64,000 bases of DNA from Stenopsyche tienmushanensis. Its lineage: Eukaryota; Arthropoda; Insecta; Trichoptera; Stenopsychidae. Below, one piece after another: positions 49,975 to 61,569 of the stretch. A program made the translations under genes and the position numbers. Under the pieces are notes generated by a model, which saw nothing but the letters and a program-made list of their open reading frames with translations, did not search any database and was not told where the DNA came from. The stretch is from the NCBI GenBank assembly GCA_008973525.1, contig WACJ01000041.1:1364001-1428000 (forward strand), given 5' to 3'. Every line of letters begins with the position of its first letter. Position 1 is the stretch's first letter.

Positions 49975-50615
49975 TATACTGGGTGTTTTGCATATGGACA
50001 GACAACTAGGGGATTTTGCTATATTTCAGACATAGGCTCTATGCCTTATGTATCAAGGTTGACTAAATAGATTTTTATCAACATTTAAAAAAAAACCGAA
50101 ATTTCACCACCAAAATACCACAAAATAATTGTTTTTGTATTTTGAAATATATTTTTGATATAAAAAAATCGTGTTTTTATGCAATTGATTAGTTCTGATC
50201 TTCCAAATTAAAAAAAAACGTGCAAACGAATGAAAAATTTCAACTTCTAAATTCTCAAAAGAAAAAGCTAACAACTATTTTGGACTTAGTTTAGTTTTAA
50301 AAAATTCTCTAGTTTATACTTTTTCCAACGATATGCTACATGTTATATAAATCATTCAATATAGTCGTTAAACTTGAAGAGTTATCAGTTTGCCAGGGTC
50401 AGGGTTAAGAATTTTTTTTTATGTTTAAGATATTTTTATTAAATTTATTTACAAAATTTGCTTAAATTGGACACTTTTGCTTCGTATGCACACATTACAC
50501 ATTTTTCTTATTTTAACTGTAATTGTCTGAAATAGCATTTACTCATTCATTTTTGTAAAAGACCCTCCTAACCCCCAGAAAAAAAATTTGTTCTATGTGC
50601 AAAACAACCTGTATA
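49975..50615 (-). mobile_element. Long-TIR mariner-like element, copy C
   Basis: The left end TATACTGGGTGTTTTGCATA matches copy A, and the right end, on the minus strand, reads TATACAGGTTGTTTTGCACA. The internal block with ATGTTATATAAATCATTCAA and TTATCAGTTTGCCAGGGTCA, and a further block ending GTAATTGTCTGAAATAGCAT, align with 17050-17210. The right arm of the long inverted repeat is reduced to about 60 bases, and the PDLTPLDF stretch is absent. Confidence 0.65.
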
Positions 50616-53600
50616 ACTGCTAATGTTATTATATCCATTACACATAAAAATATCATAAAACAGTTAAAATTTCGCGATTTACCATTTAAAAAAACGTACG
50701 GTACAGTGAGCATATATTTTGTATCCATTCAAATCCATTGGATTCCATCCTTGAATGTGAAGATCTCATAAATTAGATGATGATGTGCTGGATTGGATCA
50801 TTAGAGAAATCAAGTCCTTGTTAAATATTTAAAGATCTGCCAATTAAGCTTGATGGCCTTAATAATATTTAAGATTAAATAATAATATTTGTGTATCTCT
50901 TTTTCAAATGTGAAACAAGCCCTTTTTGTGGTAAATATTGATTTGAAATGAAAAATTAGAATTGAAAAATAATTTTAAGGGAGTAAAACAATTTTTTGGT
51001 TAATTATCTGTTTCTATCCATATGCTTCCATTAATAATAAAAATGGTTCTTTTCTTTACTAAGTGGGATATCACTGATGTATTATAAATCATTTTGAATT
51101 GCTTGAACTCAGCCAAACAATCAAAGTAGTCACCAATTAAAACTTATAAAATAATGTTCAGTTTTAATAGATCTCAACCTAACAAGATAATACAGAGACT
51201 CATTTTGCAAAAGAAAATGTAGAAGTTTGGTTTGATGACTAAAAAAAAAGACAGATTTCTTGTATTGATTCGGTTTGTCTAATACAGTCATAGTTTAAAA
51301 AGTAATTATTTCAGACCCCCAGGAAGGCGTATGAATGCCAAATTAAAATTAATTTGGGGTGAAAGGTTTAACATAAGGTTAAACATTTCGTTATCTATTA
51401 ATTATCTGAATATTTGGATCGATTTAATGTACTCTTTGACCCGGTGCTGTAATTTCTGCAAAGTCAAGATAATTATTTGCGACTCAATTTAATTAATTCA
51501 AAAATGATATTGATTATAAAGTATGTTAGTATTTATTAGCTGCAAGGGTCACTTTATTGTGGCCAGTGAAAGCTTTCTCCGAATTTCTTCAAAATCACTC
51601 TGTCTTGTGCCAATCTGATGTAATTAATGCTCTTCAATTTTGGAGGGTTTATAAATCTTTCAAAATTCCAAAAACGAGATGAAATTCTTCACGCTTGGTT
51701 CTCCAAAATTGAATGCTGGATCCTTTTGCAAGTGCAAAACTAAAAATTCAGATGAATTCATAGCAATATAACGGAAATTTATTATCCTTAAATAAAGAGC
51801 TGAAATCATTTTTGTACAAGGATACCACGAATTTTTGGCACAAAATTAAATTTGTATCCTGTATATTGGGTTACTTTAAAGAAGCTGTTGATAATTATTT
51901 CGTATTCTTGTATATGACTTGTATATTTAATGTTGAAAGTTTTTATAATATTTTATTTTTATGTCGCCGTTTACTATTAAAACGTCTTATTTTGTAGTTG
52001 TGTTGTTTTACTTGAGGGTCCAAGGTTATGTTTTTGTCATAAGAAGTCCATGGATATAAAAAGTTTGAGAAACACTGGTTTAATAGATGTAGATAAAGAA
52101 TAATTTGATCGATCGCATCAATGTTAATTTTAGATCGCTCCTCAATAAATGAAAGTATCAATCAATTAGGCCATAAAGCACATTTATGTTGTAGTCAGAA
52201 TAACTTGATTAAATATCGTAATTAATAACACTTTAGCATAAAACGAGATTAATTTAAGCAATTAATTAATGAAAATATTGCGTAATTTACTTCGATGGAA
52301 TATGATGAGTAAATTATCATTTTTATTTTGAGGATGCTCAAAAAGTCTCAAATTCAAATTTTGAAAGAGCTGAATAAAGTGTATTACTTTAAAAATAGAA
52401 CTCTGGAGATGAGAAGGCTCAAGCCTATTCAAAGAAATGTTTTACAAATCCGCCAGCAGAGATTTTACCGGGTTTTGAATGAAGTTTTTAAAGGCGGAAT
52501 ATTCAGCGGTTCGCTGAATCTTTCATTTATGACTTTATATTTTGAAGAAGTAATCACCATTAATCTAATTAATTCGAGAATATGGTGGAGATTGAAAAGT
52601 TGGAACCGAAGCAGGATGTCTTGGATCATGATAAAGTGGTCTTGTTTTGAATCCATTTAATTTTTCGCTGAAAAAATAAAATTGAGAGCTGAAATAAATA
52701 GATTGCCACATTATTTATTTTCTTGTTTCGCAAAAAATAAACGATAATTTTATTAACGCAAAAAAAGTCAGTGTTGAAGTTGCGTTTTTAATTCGAATTT
52801 ATTTTATTTTCAACCCATGATTTCGGGGTTGGGACAAAAATGTTTCCAGGGGTTTAATTAGGCCACTGCGCCACTGCGTCGGGTGAGTTGCGCCACTGAA
52901 GGCTTCTCAGGAAGGCCACGCGGTGACGCCATTCTGCCCCATTGACCACTCCACGGGATTATTTATGGGTACTATAGTACCCCAGGGCCTCTATTGAAGA
53001 TACCGACGGCTACCCGCTGCCTTTCCTAATATTACATCTTACATAAAAAAACAAAATCGCTTTTAATAATAAAAAATACATTGTAATAACGCACAATATT
53101 TTTTTATTTGATGTGTTGTAAAAAATATTAATAACGATTTTTTTGGTCGGAGAAATTCTATATTTCAAAGAGAAACAAGCAGACGGGAAGATAAAAGTGA
53201 TTAATGTTATTTGTACGCATATTTCTGTTAATATTCGCTGATGCCTTCTCTTCAGCGTCTTGTGCTACGCTTTTATTTATTATCAAGAGAAAGTTATTTT
53301 TATTATTGTCTATTTATATCACTTAGATAGAAGTTTCAGCTTTAATTTCATTAATAAAAGAAGGAAGCAATTGTAATTTATCTTCACTTGATCGTTCAAA
53401 CTCAACAAACAAAAACTCGGAAGGAAGAAGTACGTATTCCATCCGTAGAATGTGATACATTTGGATTTTTTAAATAATTAAAAGATAATATCAATTTGGA
53501 AGCCTCATTCAAGAGTTTGCCGAACAAAACTTGTTAAACGTTCGAAGAAAAACAAATCAAATTAATTTATTTTTTGACTTTTATGCCGAGCAAAAATTAT

Positions 53601-55391
53601 ACTTCAAATTGAATTTTATTCTTATCTTACGAATACAACAGCTTGGAAATTATCGAATAATATATTACGTTTATTTAATTTAATTTTCACTTAAAAGGTA
53701 TCAAAAATAACCCATATTATTAGGGGGATTAGAAAGAAGTCAATGTTTTGAGACTTACCCTTTTGCACATGAAAAATGTCAATTGATTTTATAGAAATAA
53801 AAATACCGTAAGGAATTATGGATGTTCCAAGGAAGATAGATTCATAAATTAGATGACATCATTAGTTGAATTAGATCTTTATCAAGCAATCGAGAAAATG
53901 TCTATTAAGGCAGATTCTAGTCTAGAATTTTGAAAAAATCGATTTTTTTGAAAAATAATTGTAATTTTGGAAATTCCTTAAGAAAATTTATAATTAAAGG
54001 TTTAAACGTTAAAAATATGTAAAAAAAATCGATTTTTTAAAAACTATAGACTAAAATACCCACCCCCTTTAAAGTATGATTTTTCATAAAACAAATACAT
54101 TTAAAATACAAGGATATGTCGCTAACCGCATTAGAGCAGAGAATTAGCAATTTGCACAAAAAGTTTTCTTTTATTTGGATACTATCACAATTCAATCAAA
54201 GGCGTAGATTGTCTAAATCAGCTTTCTTCTCAATCTCCCAGGAAGACATCCTGCTGTTTGTGGATTCCAGCTGTTCTTTAATAATGTGTTTTCCTACAGG
54301 ATTTGTTCTTTACTGTGTACATGATATACCCGTAACGTTTTATGTGAATGGATATTGGCACCAATTTGCTATTGTAGCATTGCAATATTGACTATCATTT
54401 ATAGTTCGAACTTTTAGGATATTTTATAGTAAAAAAATATATAATAATATAATAATTTCGATCGATAGAACTTGTATGATGATAATTCTTATGAAGAACT
54501 TATTTCAAATAGAAAATTATGCAAATTAGCAATGATTTATCAATTGCAAATAAAATTATCTTGCAAATAGAATTTATACGTAAATAGATCTAAAATGCAT
54601 AAATATCATGTCGTGATTTTTAAATTTTTCCAAGGAAATGCTCAGATTTTCATTTATTCAACACATTGCAAGCAATAAGGATATATGAAATGAACATAAG
54701 GTTTCTTAAGCTTTCTCGTTCGTCCATTTCCATGGGCTTCATATTTTAGTATGAGCACTTCATATGCATATGAATAGCTATTTAGGCTTCAATTGTCTTT
54801 GTTCTGCTGACAATATAGGACTATTATTTTCTGTGTTCTTCCATTATTCATCTCAATCAATTACTTTTCTCATGAAAAAATGCGGATGAAATGAAAGACT
54901 TGCAATTTATTCATTATATTTTATTTTAAAAGTTTATCTCATCAACAAACCATTAACTTTCTGTACAATTTACATCAAATTATAGTGATACAAAAACATT
55001 CCCAAATAAATTCTCGTATTTTATAAAAACGATACTTTAATTTTATTGACTTCTGATAATATAAGTATTATGTGGTAATTTTTATAATTGCAAAATAATG
55101 CAATTCAAAACATTTTTTTTATTTTCGAATTAAATACAAATTCAATTTATTTTAATAAAAAATATATATTTACAGTCCTTTAGGCCAGTTCATGCGATAC
55201 TCAAACTTCTGATATTTCTTCAACGATCTTTAAATATTTCTTCAACAAAAAAATATTCTGTAACAAATTCGGATAAAACTATTTTAAAATGTTTTTCTGT
55301 TAATAAACAACAATTTTTTTTAAACAAAAAATTATTTATAATTTAGATTTAGTGTTAAGAAATAGTAATTAGTCATTTTTTTAAAAAGAGA
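50616..55391. other. Spacer downstream of the K2P gene; GC-rich island at 52845-53030
   Basis: AT-rich sequence with random frames (110 aa plus at 52328-52660; 91 aa plus at 54116-54391). The exception is 52845-53030, a sharply GC-richer island that contains three copies of GCGCCACTG or GCCACTG in a row, a CCACTGCGTCGGGTGAGTTG donor-like stretch and CCAGGGCCTC. It has no coding frame of note and no copy elsewhere in the window. Confidence 0.35.
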
Positions 55392-55397
55392 ATTGTA

Positions 55398-55403
55398 TTT
55401 ATT
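55398..55403 (-). terminator. Candidate poly(A) signal of the K2P gene
   Basis: AATAAA on the minus strand, about 140 bases after the second stop at 55541. Another AATAAA lies at 55492-55497, 44 bases after that stop. Either could end the transcript. The signals follow the second stop, so the 170-codon extension would lie inside the mature mRNA. Confidence 0.45.
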
Positions 55404-55540
55404 AAAACAAAAAACGCCAAACGCAACTGTTGTTCTTTTACAAAGACTAATAGAAACAAGTCTTTTCGTTTTACACGTCATAAAAAAATGTTTTATTTCT
55501 CTAATTAAAAGTCGTACTCTCAGCCCACACTTCTTTGTTG

Positions 55541-56053
55541 TCACATAAAAACGTCTTCCATGTTGGCATTTTTTCTTAAAGCACTGGTTCCTTGTATCTG
55601 ATCATCCTCGAAGGTGACCATCTTGTCTCTAGTTTTAGTTTGGGCAGCATCGCTCCCACCAGAATTTGCCTTCGAGCTCGCCTGCTGTCTTCCTGATGAT
55701 CTGAGAACTCCGACCGAAGGTGGTGGAAGAGGCATCGTCGATGCGTCGTTTAAGATTCCAGTCAAATTAAATTCGCTTACACTTCTAGGAACAAAATATT
55801 CGACGAGTGCTTCGTTGCCACTTGATCTTCTCATCGGGGTGTTCCTTTGGAAGTTGGGGTTCCTGAAGCTGTATTCGGACGCTTTCTTTCGTGGAAGGCT
55901 GTTACATTTTCCAGGAAGCATGGACCCGGGCGTGAAATTCTGTGGAATTTGAATTTGTATTGGAACCGGTACTGAAACTGGCTTTGAAGAAGACGTTGAA
56001 GCGTTGACGACAGAAGAAGCCGTCGACACTGCGACTTCCATAGGAGGCCTCTG
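55541..56053 (-). CDS. In-frame 170-codon extension after the K2P UGA stop
   Basis: Directly after UGA (56054-56056) the same frame reads QRPPMEVAVSTASSVVNAST and stays open for 170 codons to the TGA at 55541-55543. The sequence is protein-like: a Ser/Thr-rich start, VPVPIQIQIPQ, basic SLPRKKASEYSFRNPN, EALVEYFVPRSVSEFNL, PLPPPSVGVL, TRDKMVTFEDDQ, and it ends DVFM, which fits a class II PDZ ligand (hydrophobic-x-hydrophobic). The stop context is UGA followed by C, the leakiest in animals. No good intron removes the stop: the only nearby donor (GAAG|GTATTG) with the CTGACAG acceptor would give a 38-nt intron that shifts the frame. Readthrough, A-to-I editing to UGG, a nonsense allele or a sequence error are all possible. 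It would lengthen the cytoplasmic tail. Confidence 0.6.
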   Translation of the reverse strand, partial: QRPPMEVAVSTASSVVNASTSSSKPVSVPVPIQIQIPQNFTPGSMLPGKCNSLPRKKASEYSFRNPNFQRNTPMRRSSGNEALVEYFVPRSVSEFNLTGILNDASTMPLPPPSVGVLRSSGRQQASSKANSGGSDAAQTKTRDKMVTFEDDQIQGTSALRKNANMEDVFM

Positions 56054-56877
56054 TCAGGATACAACGGACATTGATATATCTTCAATACCTTCCATATCGT
56101 CCATGTTTCTTGGAGGTATATGGTGCCTTGTCTGTCCTCCGCATGCCCTATTGAACTTCCTAACTAGTACTATTATTTCGTCTTGAACTAAATTGAAGCA
56201 CATTGCTATCACGGCCATTCCTATCAAAATGTATACGGAACAAACACACAATGCTATATCTTCAGCTTGAGCAGAAACGCTGCTTGCAAATAGTCCAGGA
56301 TACAAATCACCAAAACCAACCGTACTCAAACTCGTGAAACAGAAGTACGATCCTTCTAAAAATGTCCAATTTTCCGTCTTATTAAACAAAACGGCACCTA
56401 ACGACATGTATATTACTATGATGATCATGCACAGAGATATCGGCACTCTCACTTGATCGGGACATCCTCGATGATAGAACCTCTTTCTGGGGTAATTGTC
56501 TATTAAACCGGCAGAAGAAAGCGTCCCACTTAAAGGTAGGGTTGTATCGATGCAGTCCAGGATGACGACACTTTCGTTTGATTTTCTGTTGTCGAAGAAA
56601 CCTTTGCTGGACGCATCCGGCAGATGATTCCCGGGCGTGCCTTTATAATTAAGGCTCGTACTTATGGTCGATGCTGATTTTTGCGATTTAGGCATCTTAG
56701 GTTGAGAGCCCGCCCTTGGTGTACTTCGGCAAATTTTGCTATAAAGGCGCCTGAAGGATCTAGCTAGGACATCCCCTACGGTCGATAGATATACCAACAT
56801 TAACGGAATGCCTAACAAGGCATATGCTATCGTCATCAATTTTCCTGCTGCAGTCTTCGGAGTGACATTTCCATAGC
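56054..56877 (-). CDS. Two-pore domain K+ channel (K2P/KCNK-type), last exon up to first stop
   Basis: This exon codes for most of a K2P leak potassium channel of the plasma membrane; two subunits form one pore and set resting potential. It starts at a TTTGTTTCAG acceptor (AG at 56879-56878) and enters in phase 1, splitting the glycine codon of the first selectivity filter, so the exon reads (G)YGNVTPKTAAGK. Then come membrane segment 2 (MTIAYALLGIPLMLVYLSTV), a long basic cytoplasmic loop, segment 3 (ISLCMIIIVIYMSLGAVLF), the second pore loop TSLSTVGFGDLYPG, and segment 4 (LCVCSVYILIGMAVIAMCF). The first stop is a UGA at 56054-56056. Upstream exons with segment 1 and the first pore helix lie on higher coordinates and were not found before 64000. 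The family call is firm; the subfamily is not. Confidence 0.93.
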
Positions 56878-59115
56878 CTGAAACAAACAAAAAAATATGA
56901 TTAAAGCTTAAATTCTTATCTGGCGTTGGCAGCTCAAATTCTTAGACGCAAGCAACATCTTATCAGATAACTCGAAATATATTTTATGACGTTTCAGTCT
57001 TGGATCACCTGAAATTTTCGGCTTCAATCCCAGACGTGCTTTTCCATATCTGAAATTTACATCGACAGTGTCTAGTTGAGAACTAGCAATATGTAATATA
57101 CTCCAAAGGAAACGAGTTCGTAAAGATATAAAATATGCCATAAAAGTTTGGCTCGTGTATATTTCATCATATATATGTAAAAGGATTTTGCTATCTCGAC
57201 TATTTTCAAACCCAAAAATCATCTGAAATGTGATAAAAACCTTGACTTGTATGATCCTATAACAAATATATTATTTTGCTGTGAGACATTATGGCAAAAT
57301 ATTCATAGAACAATTTTCAAGCGATATTAACGTCGATCTATTGACAATTTGATTTGGTGAAGAGTGCAAATTTCTTGAGTAATCAATATAAGTGCACTAT
57401 ATTAATATTGGAAATTTTACAATATACTGTATGATTGTACCAATAACGATCAATTGAGATGGATCATTAAACGTGTAACTGTTTTAAAGGAAAATCAAAT
57501 GAATACTTCTTCGTTTGAAGCCAACATCGATAACAACGTAGTCCATAACATAAAAATCCTCAACGACTACCGGAAAGAAGACATAAAAAATATAAAAAAA
57601 CGTAAAAGGTAGAAAATACCTACCTAAAAAATTCGATTCAAATAATCTAATTCTGAATTAACCATATGTAACAGTAAAACAACACAACAAAATATTTGAA
57701 CCCTTAAAAAGTCATCCATAGAGATTGTCTACGTCCGGTAACGAATATGTCATCTTAAGAACATTTTTAATAATATATATCATCGATGATTTTTCATTCG
57801 ATCTTCATAGAATTATTATTCAAAAATGTGAAAATAATAGAAGAACAAAGACATCATTTCATTGTATACTGATTATTTGAATCAACATATGTTAATTAAA
57901 GGGGAAAAAAGTCTTTTGAGTGACGATGTAGAAATCTCGTTTCTGACAATATATTCAAATTATTTTTCATCAACTTATTCAAACACAAATGTTTGGTGAT
58001 ATTTTTTCACCCCATCGGGAAGGGTCTGCGTAAATTTTACATTTTTTCGCGCAAGGGTAGGAAAAACGACCGGAATGTATTAAAAATATATTTTCACTGG
58101 TGGAGACATTTTCGCTTAAATTCTTAGTTTTTTTTATCCTTTATTTAAATCGGAATTTAAATCAAATTTGACGATTATATTTTTGTAATGCTTTGTCAAA
58201 ATAAAACAAAGACCATTCGATACAGTCAATTCCTAATATTACATTTCGATCCCTCGAAAATGTTCATTAAAGCGAAAAAGCAAATAATGAAATCAGCAGA
58301 TATTCTGGGAGACCTGAGCAGAGAACTTTAATATTAATATTTTCTCGGGCATCTTTCGAAGTTTGTAAATAATTTTATTTGAAGTCTTAAATCAACATCT
58401 GTTCAAATTACAGGAACGATCTCTTCGATGGTAAAGTAAATATGTTCGGACCTTTGTCGAAGTCGCAATTGCTTCGGAAAAAAACATTTTTTTTCCCCAA
58501 CGACGTCTTTCTATCATTTTAGATGAATTTCGATAGACGCTCCTCCGAATTGAAAATGCTTCGTGGAAAAATATTTACGACGATACTTTTGATGTTCGTC
58601 CGTTTGGACAGGCCGTAAATCGAATAAATTCTGCTATTTTTTTATTTGATTTCAGTATCGACGTTTCGCGAGTCACTTTGTCTCGAGTCTCAAGCACGAG
58701 GACTTGTTAAAAAATCGTGGAAAATCACTTCGGTCATATTTTACAACTGGTTTGGAAATACTCAAAAAACCATTAGGGATACGTTCAATCGGTAATGATA
58801 AGGGAGTAAAATCCATAATTAAGCATTCAATGTGTTCCAACAATCAAGTAAGATGTTTTTTTAAGACATTCTTACCGTCAACTGCTTCTATGTTGCATCC
58901 AAAATATATTTAAGAGAATCCGGAAAGTTATCAAAATTTTGAGATTCACTCTATTAAAATTGTTTTGTAAGGGATGAAATCTAATAAACTTAAAAAAAGG
59001 AAAGAAACATAAAAGACTGGAAAGGTTCCTACAGTTAGAACAGTGACATCAGATTCTCTGCAATTAATTAGGAAATCATGACAAAATTAATAGCTTATGG
59101 TCAAGAGTTCAAAAT
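56878..59115 (-). other. Probable intron of the K2P gene, first part
   Basis: The acceptor at the exon start defines the intron end. A 104 aa minus frame at 56908-57222 lies just upstream; it includes GLKPKISGDPRLKRH but matches no K2P segment. 58.0-58.7 kb has some GC-richer unique sequence. No pore-helix or first membrane segment coding sequence was recognised. Confidence 0.5.
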
Positions 59116-59119
59116 TTAA

Positions 59120-59605
59120 CCCTTTGCACTCGAGACTCTTTTTCGCGCGGCAAATCAGCAACTCGACACGTTTCACAGCACTTTTGGCGATTTTTTTACT
59201 CCCAACTTAAAATCATTACACACACACAAATTAATGTATAAAACATTTATATTTTAACACTTTATATATCTTTACACCTTTATGAATATAATTTCTTAAA
59301 TATTAGTCTCTGTAATTTTGCTGTGTAAAAACAATGATGCCAAGATGTATGCCCGGCTTTTCAGGGCAAGTATTACAATAATATGTGGTTTGATGTATTT
59401 TGCCGGCTTTGTTTCTTTGAAAACAGATTTTAAAATCCTTCTTAAATCCTATTCAATGCTTATAGGGATCAAAAATTTAATAGTCTTTTTGCAACGACTA
59501 TCAAGACTAATTTCAGATACAAAAATCTTATAGCAATTTGAAGGAGTGTAGTGTAACACTTCATATGATTTTACAGAAGAGTGTAAGGACTCGCTTCAAT
59601 TCAAT
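59120..59605 (-). mobile_element. PiggyBac-like element, copy 2
   Basis: It begins CCCTTTGCACTCGA after TTAA (59116-59119), and the first ~100 bases closely follow copy 1 (GCGGCAAATCAGCAACTCGA, TTTCACAGCACTTTTGGCGA). The segment coding for the transposase tail also matches (around 59300-59370). This copy has no pogo-like insertion and holds about 100 bases more in the middle than copy 1. Its right end is lost: homology fades near 59605, and no CCC/TTAA terminus was found. The region lies in the probable K2P intron. Confidence 0.7.
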
Positions 59606-60977
59606 CAATAACAAGAAAATAATGTTTCAATAGGGTTTAATTCTGCAAAACTACTATAACAAAAAAAAAAAAATAAGTACAGGACTTCTATTTCATCCAC
59701 TTTATTTACCGGATTATACTGTATGATTTTTATTTCTTTCCGTTCCCCCTGATATATGTAAATAAAACCAAAATATTTTAGTTATATTTACAAAAGTAGC
59801 TGTATACTGTTGTAATATATTTATATGAAGTGTTTTATATGTAAAATATTTTTTTTATTGACTGCTAAAGAAATCAGCCCCTTGATCTTCAACGGCGTAT
59901 TTATTGTTATCTATTCATAAAATGGATAAAATTAAGCCCATTCGTCTTGTTTTTACTTTTTAACGGGTTCCCCACAATACAAATGCGAATCGATATCGTT
60001 CGCCAAGGAAGAGAGAAGAAGAGAAATGTATTCAAATGACTTTCTTGTATACATAAGGAAGACAATTTGTATTGTTGAATTTTCTTCGAGGAAACACATA
60101 AAAATATTTCTCTCCCTATTCGCAGATATGTTTAATAATACCGGTTTTATTTGAAGTCCTATTTCTCTTATTTAAATAAATTCGCGAATTACACTTGATT
60201 CAATTTTCTCCTCTTAACGAGCAACGAAAAGAAAAATGAGCCCCTTTAAAAGCGATTTCCACAATTTCGCATCCAAATATATTTTTCTTTCTGTTTATTT
60301 TGTTTCCTGGCAGATAATTCGATCAGTAATATTTCCGCCGGCTTATTTGTGCAGTTGAAGGTGTTCTGCAGGGGGTATTATGATAATTTTTTTCGGGGTG
60401 CGAATTTTTAAATAAATCGACCCTGCCGAATCAGCATAAATTCATTTTACAGCCGAGTAATTTGACAGAAGGTGGTATAAAATATATAAGGACGGTGAAG
60501 GAAGGCGATCGGAAAAAAATGTATATATAAAATCCTCGTACGTCTTTTCCGATGCGGAAAAATAACAATGATTTTCCGGATGGGTTTTTCTCAACCAGAA
60601 AGTCTTACGCACCCTCCGGTTGGGGATTTTCTTCTTTTTCGTAATGAAATATTCCTCAAGCCGCGGAATCGTATTTCAATTTATCCTTTCGTGTGACTAT
60701 AGCGCATGGCGAGAATCGAAAATAAGGCTTTCATTTTACGTTTCATACGAATTTTTAACCCCCGCATTGTAGTGATAAAATAATACAAGGAATGAAAGAT
60801 GAACCTCACACAATTATATACTAAAAATAATTATAAAAAAAGCTATTATATATATATATATACTGTACATTATTTAAAGACAATAAGGTAAAATATTAGA
60901 TTAAACGAAAAATTTACTAGCAGTCGGTATAATAAGCAATATAAAGATCGGCAGGGCATTGGAGAACAGTTCAAATA
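59606..60977. other. Spacer with GC-elevated block at 60200-60740
   Basis: 59.6-60.2 kb is AT-rich. About 60200-60740 is unique, of moderate GC, without a coding frame, and may be a conserved intronic element. A short (TA)n run follows at about 60847-60862. Confidence 0.35.
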
Positions 60978-61543
60978 TTAGGGGGAACCATAAGTAATCA
61001 ATTATTTTGAGAGCGTGTCGTTACGCGTCGATTAGAGAGATTATGCATTTGGTTGTATCTTATTAAGTAGACGCTAAACATCATTTATTTATCAACAGAT
61101 AAAAGTAAACTCGTTATCTACACCATGTCAGACACACAGCCGCCAGAAGAACATATTCGTCATCTAATGCTCTTCCACTTTTAAAATGGGTTGTAACGCA
61201 ACACAGACATCTAAGAAAATTTTACGGCAAAATTCTTAAAGTCAACAAGTGTCAAAAATGGTTTTGAAGATTCTCAAGTGACAATTTTAGCCTAGTTGAT
61301 GACCACCAAAGTGGAAGACCTACTGAGTTTGATACCGAGCTGCTGAAATCGCTAGTGGATTTAAATCGAAAATTAAGTGTGACAGAAATAACGCCAAGAT
61401 TCGGCGATACTTGGTCAACAATGCAAAGACACTTGCACGCAATTGGCAAAAGTTACAGAAAGGGCGTTTGGATTCCTCACCAATTGTCCGACACAAACAG
61501 GGATCAACGACGAAGATGCTGCACATATGAAATTATAATTGAG
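60978..61543 (+). mobile_element. 5' half of a mariner, family 4
   Basis: A terminus TTAGGGGGAACCATAAGTAA follows TA at 60976-60977. From 61123 the plus strand encodes MSDTQPPEEHIRHLMLFHF and, in several frames, the rest of a mariner DNA-binding domain. A clean stretch at 61355-61540 carries LSVTEITPRFGDTWSTMQRH (helix-turn-helix) and the signature VWIPHQLSDTNRDQRRRCC. The sequence stops in an A-run where the family normally encodes a LLLREKNE-type segment; everything after it, including the catalytic domain, has been replaced by the LINE. The early part contains stops, so it is inactive. Confidence 0.8.
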
Positions 61544-61569
61544 AAAAAAAAAAAAAAAAAAAAAAAAAA
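61544..61569. repeat. A26 run at mariner/LINE junction
   Basis: Twenty-six adenines separate the broken mariner from the 3' end of the minus-strand LINE. A tail added to that LINE should appear as T on the plus strand, so the run is more likely target sequence expanded by slippage than a poly(A) tail. Confidence 0.8.

Noticed and set aside
54116..54391. 91-residue plus-strand frame
   Set aside because: Composition and lack of any family motif do not separate it from a chance frame in AT-rich DNA.
56057..56094. Small intron removing the K2P stop
   Set aside because: The donor GAAG|GTATTG and acceptor CTGACAG would give 38 nt, below usual insect intron size, and not a multiple of three, so the tail frame would be lost.
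56908..57222. Upstream K2P exon in the 104-residue minus frame
   Set aside because: It contains no membrane segment, pore helix or donor matching the phase of the next exon.
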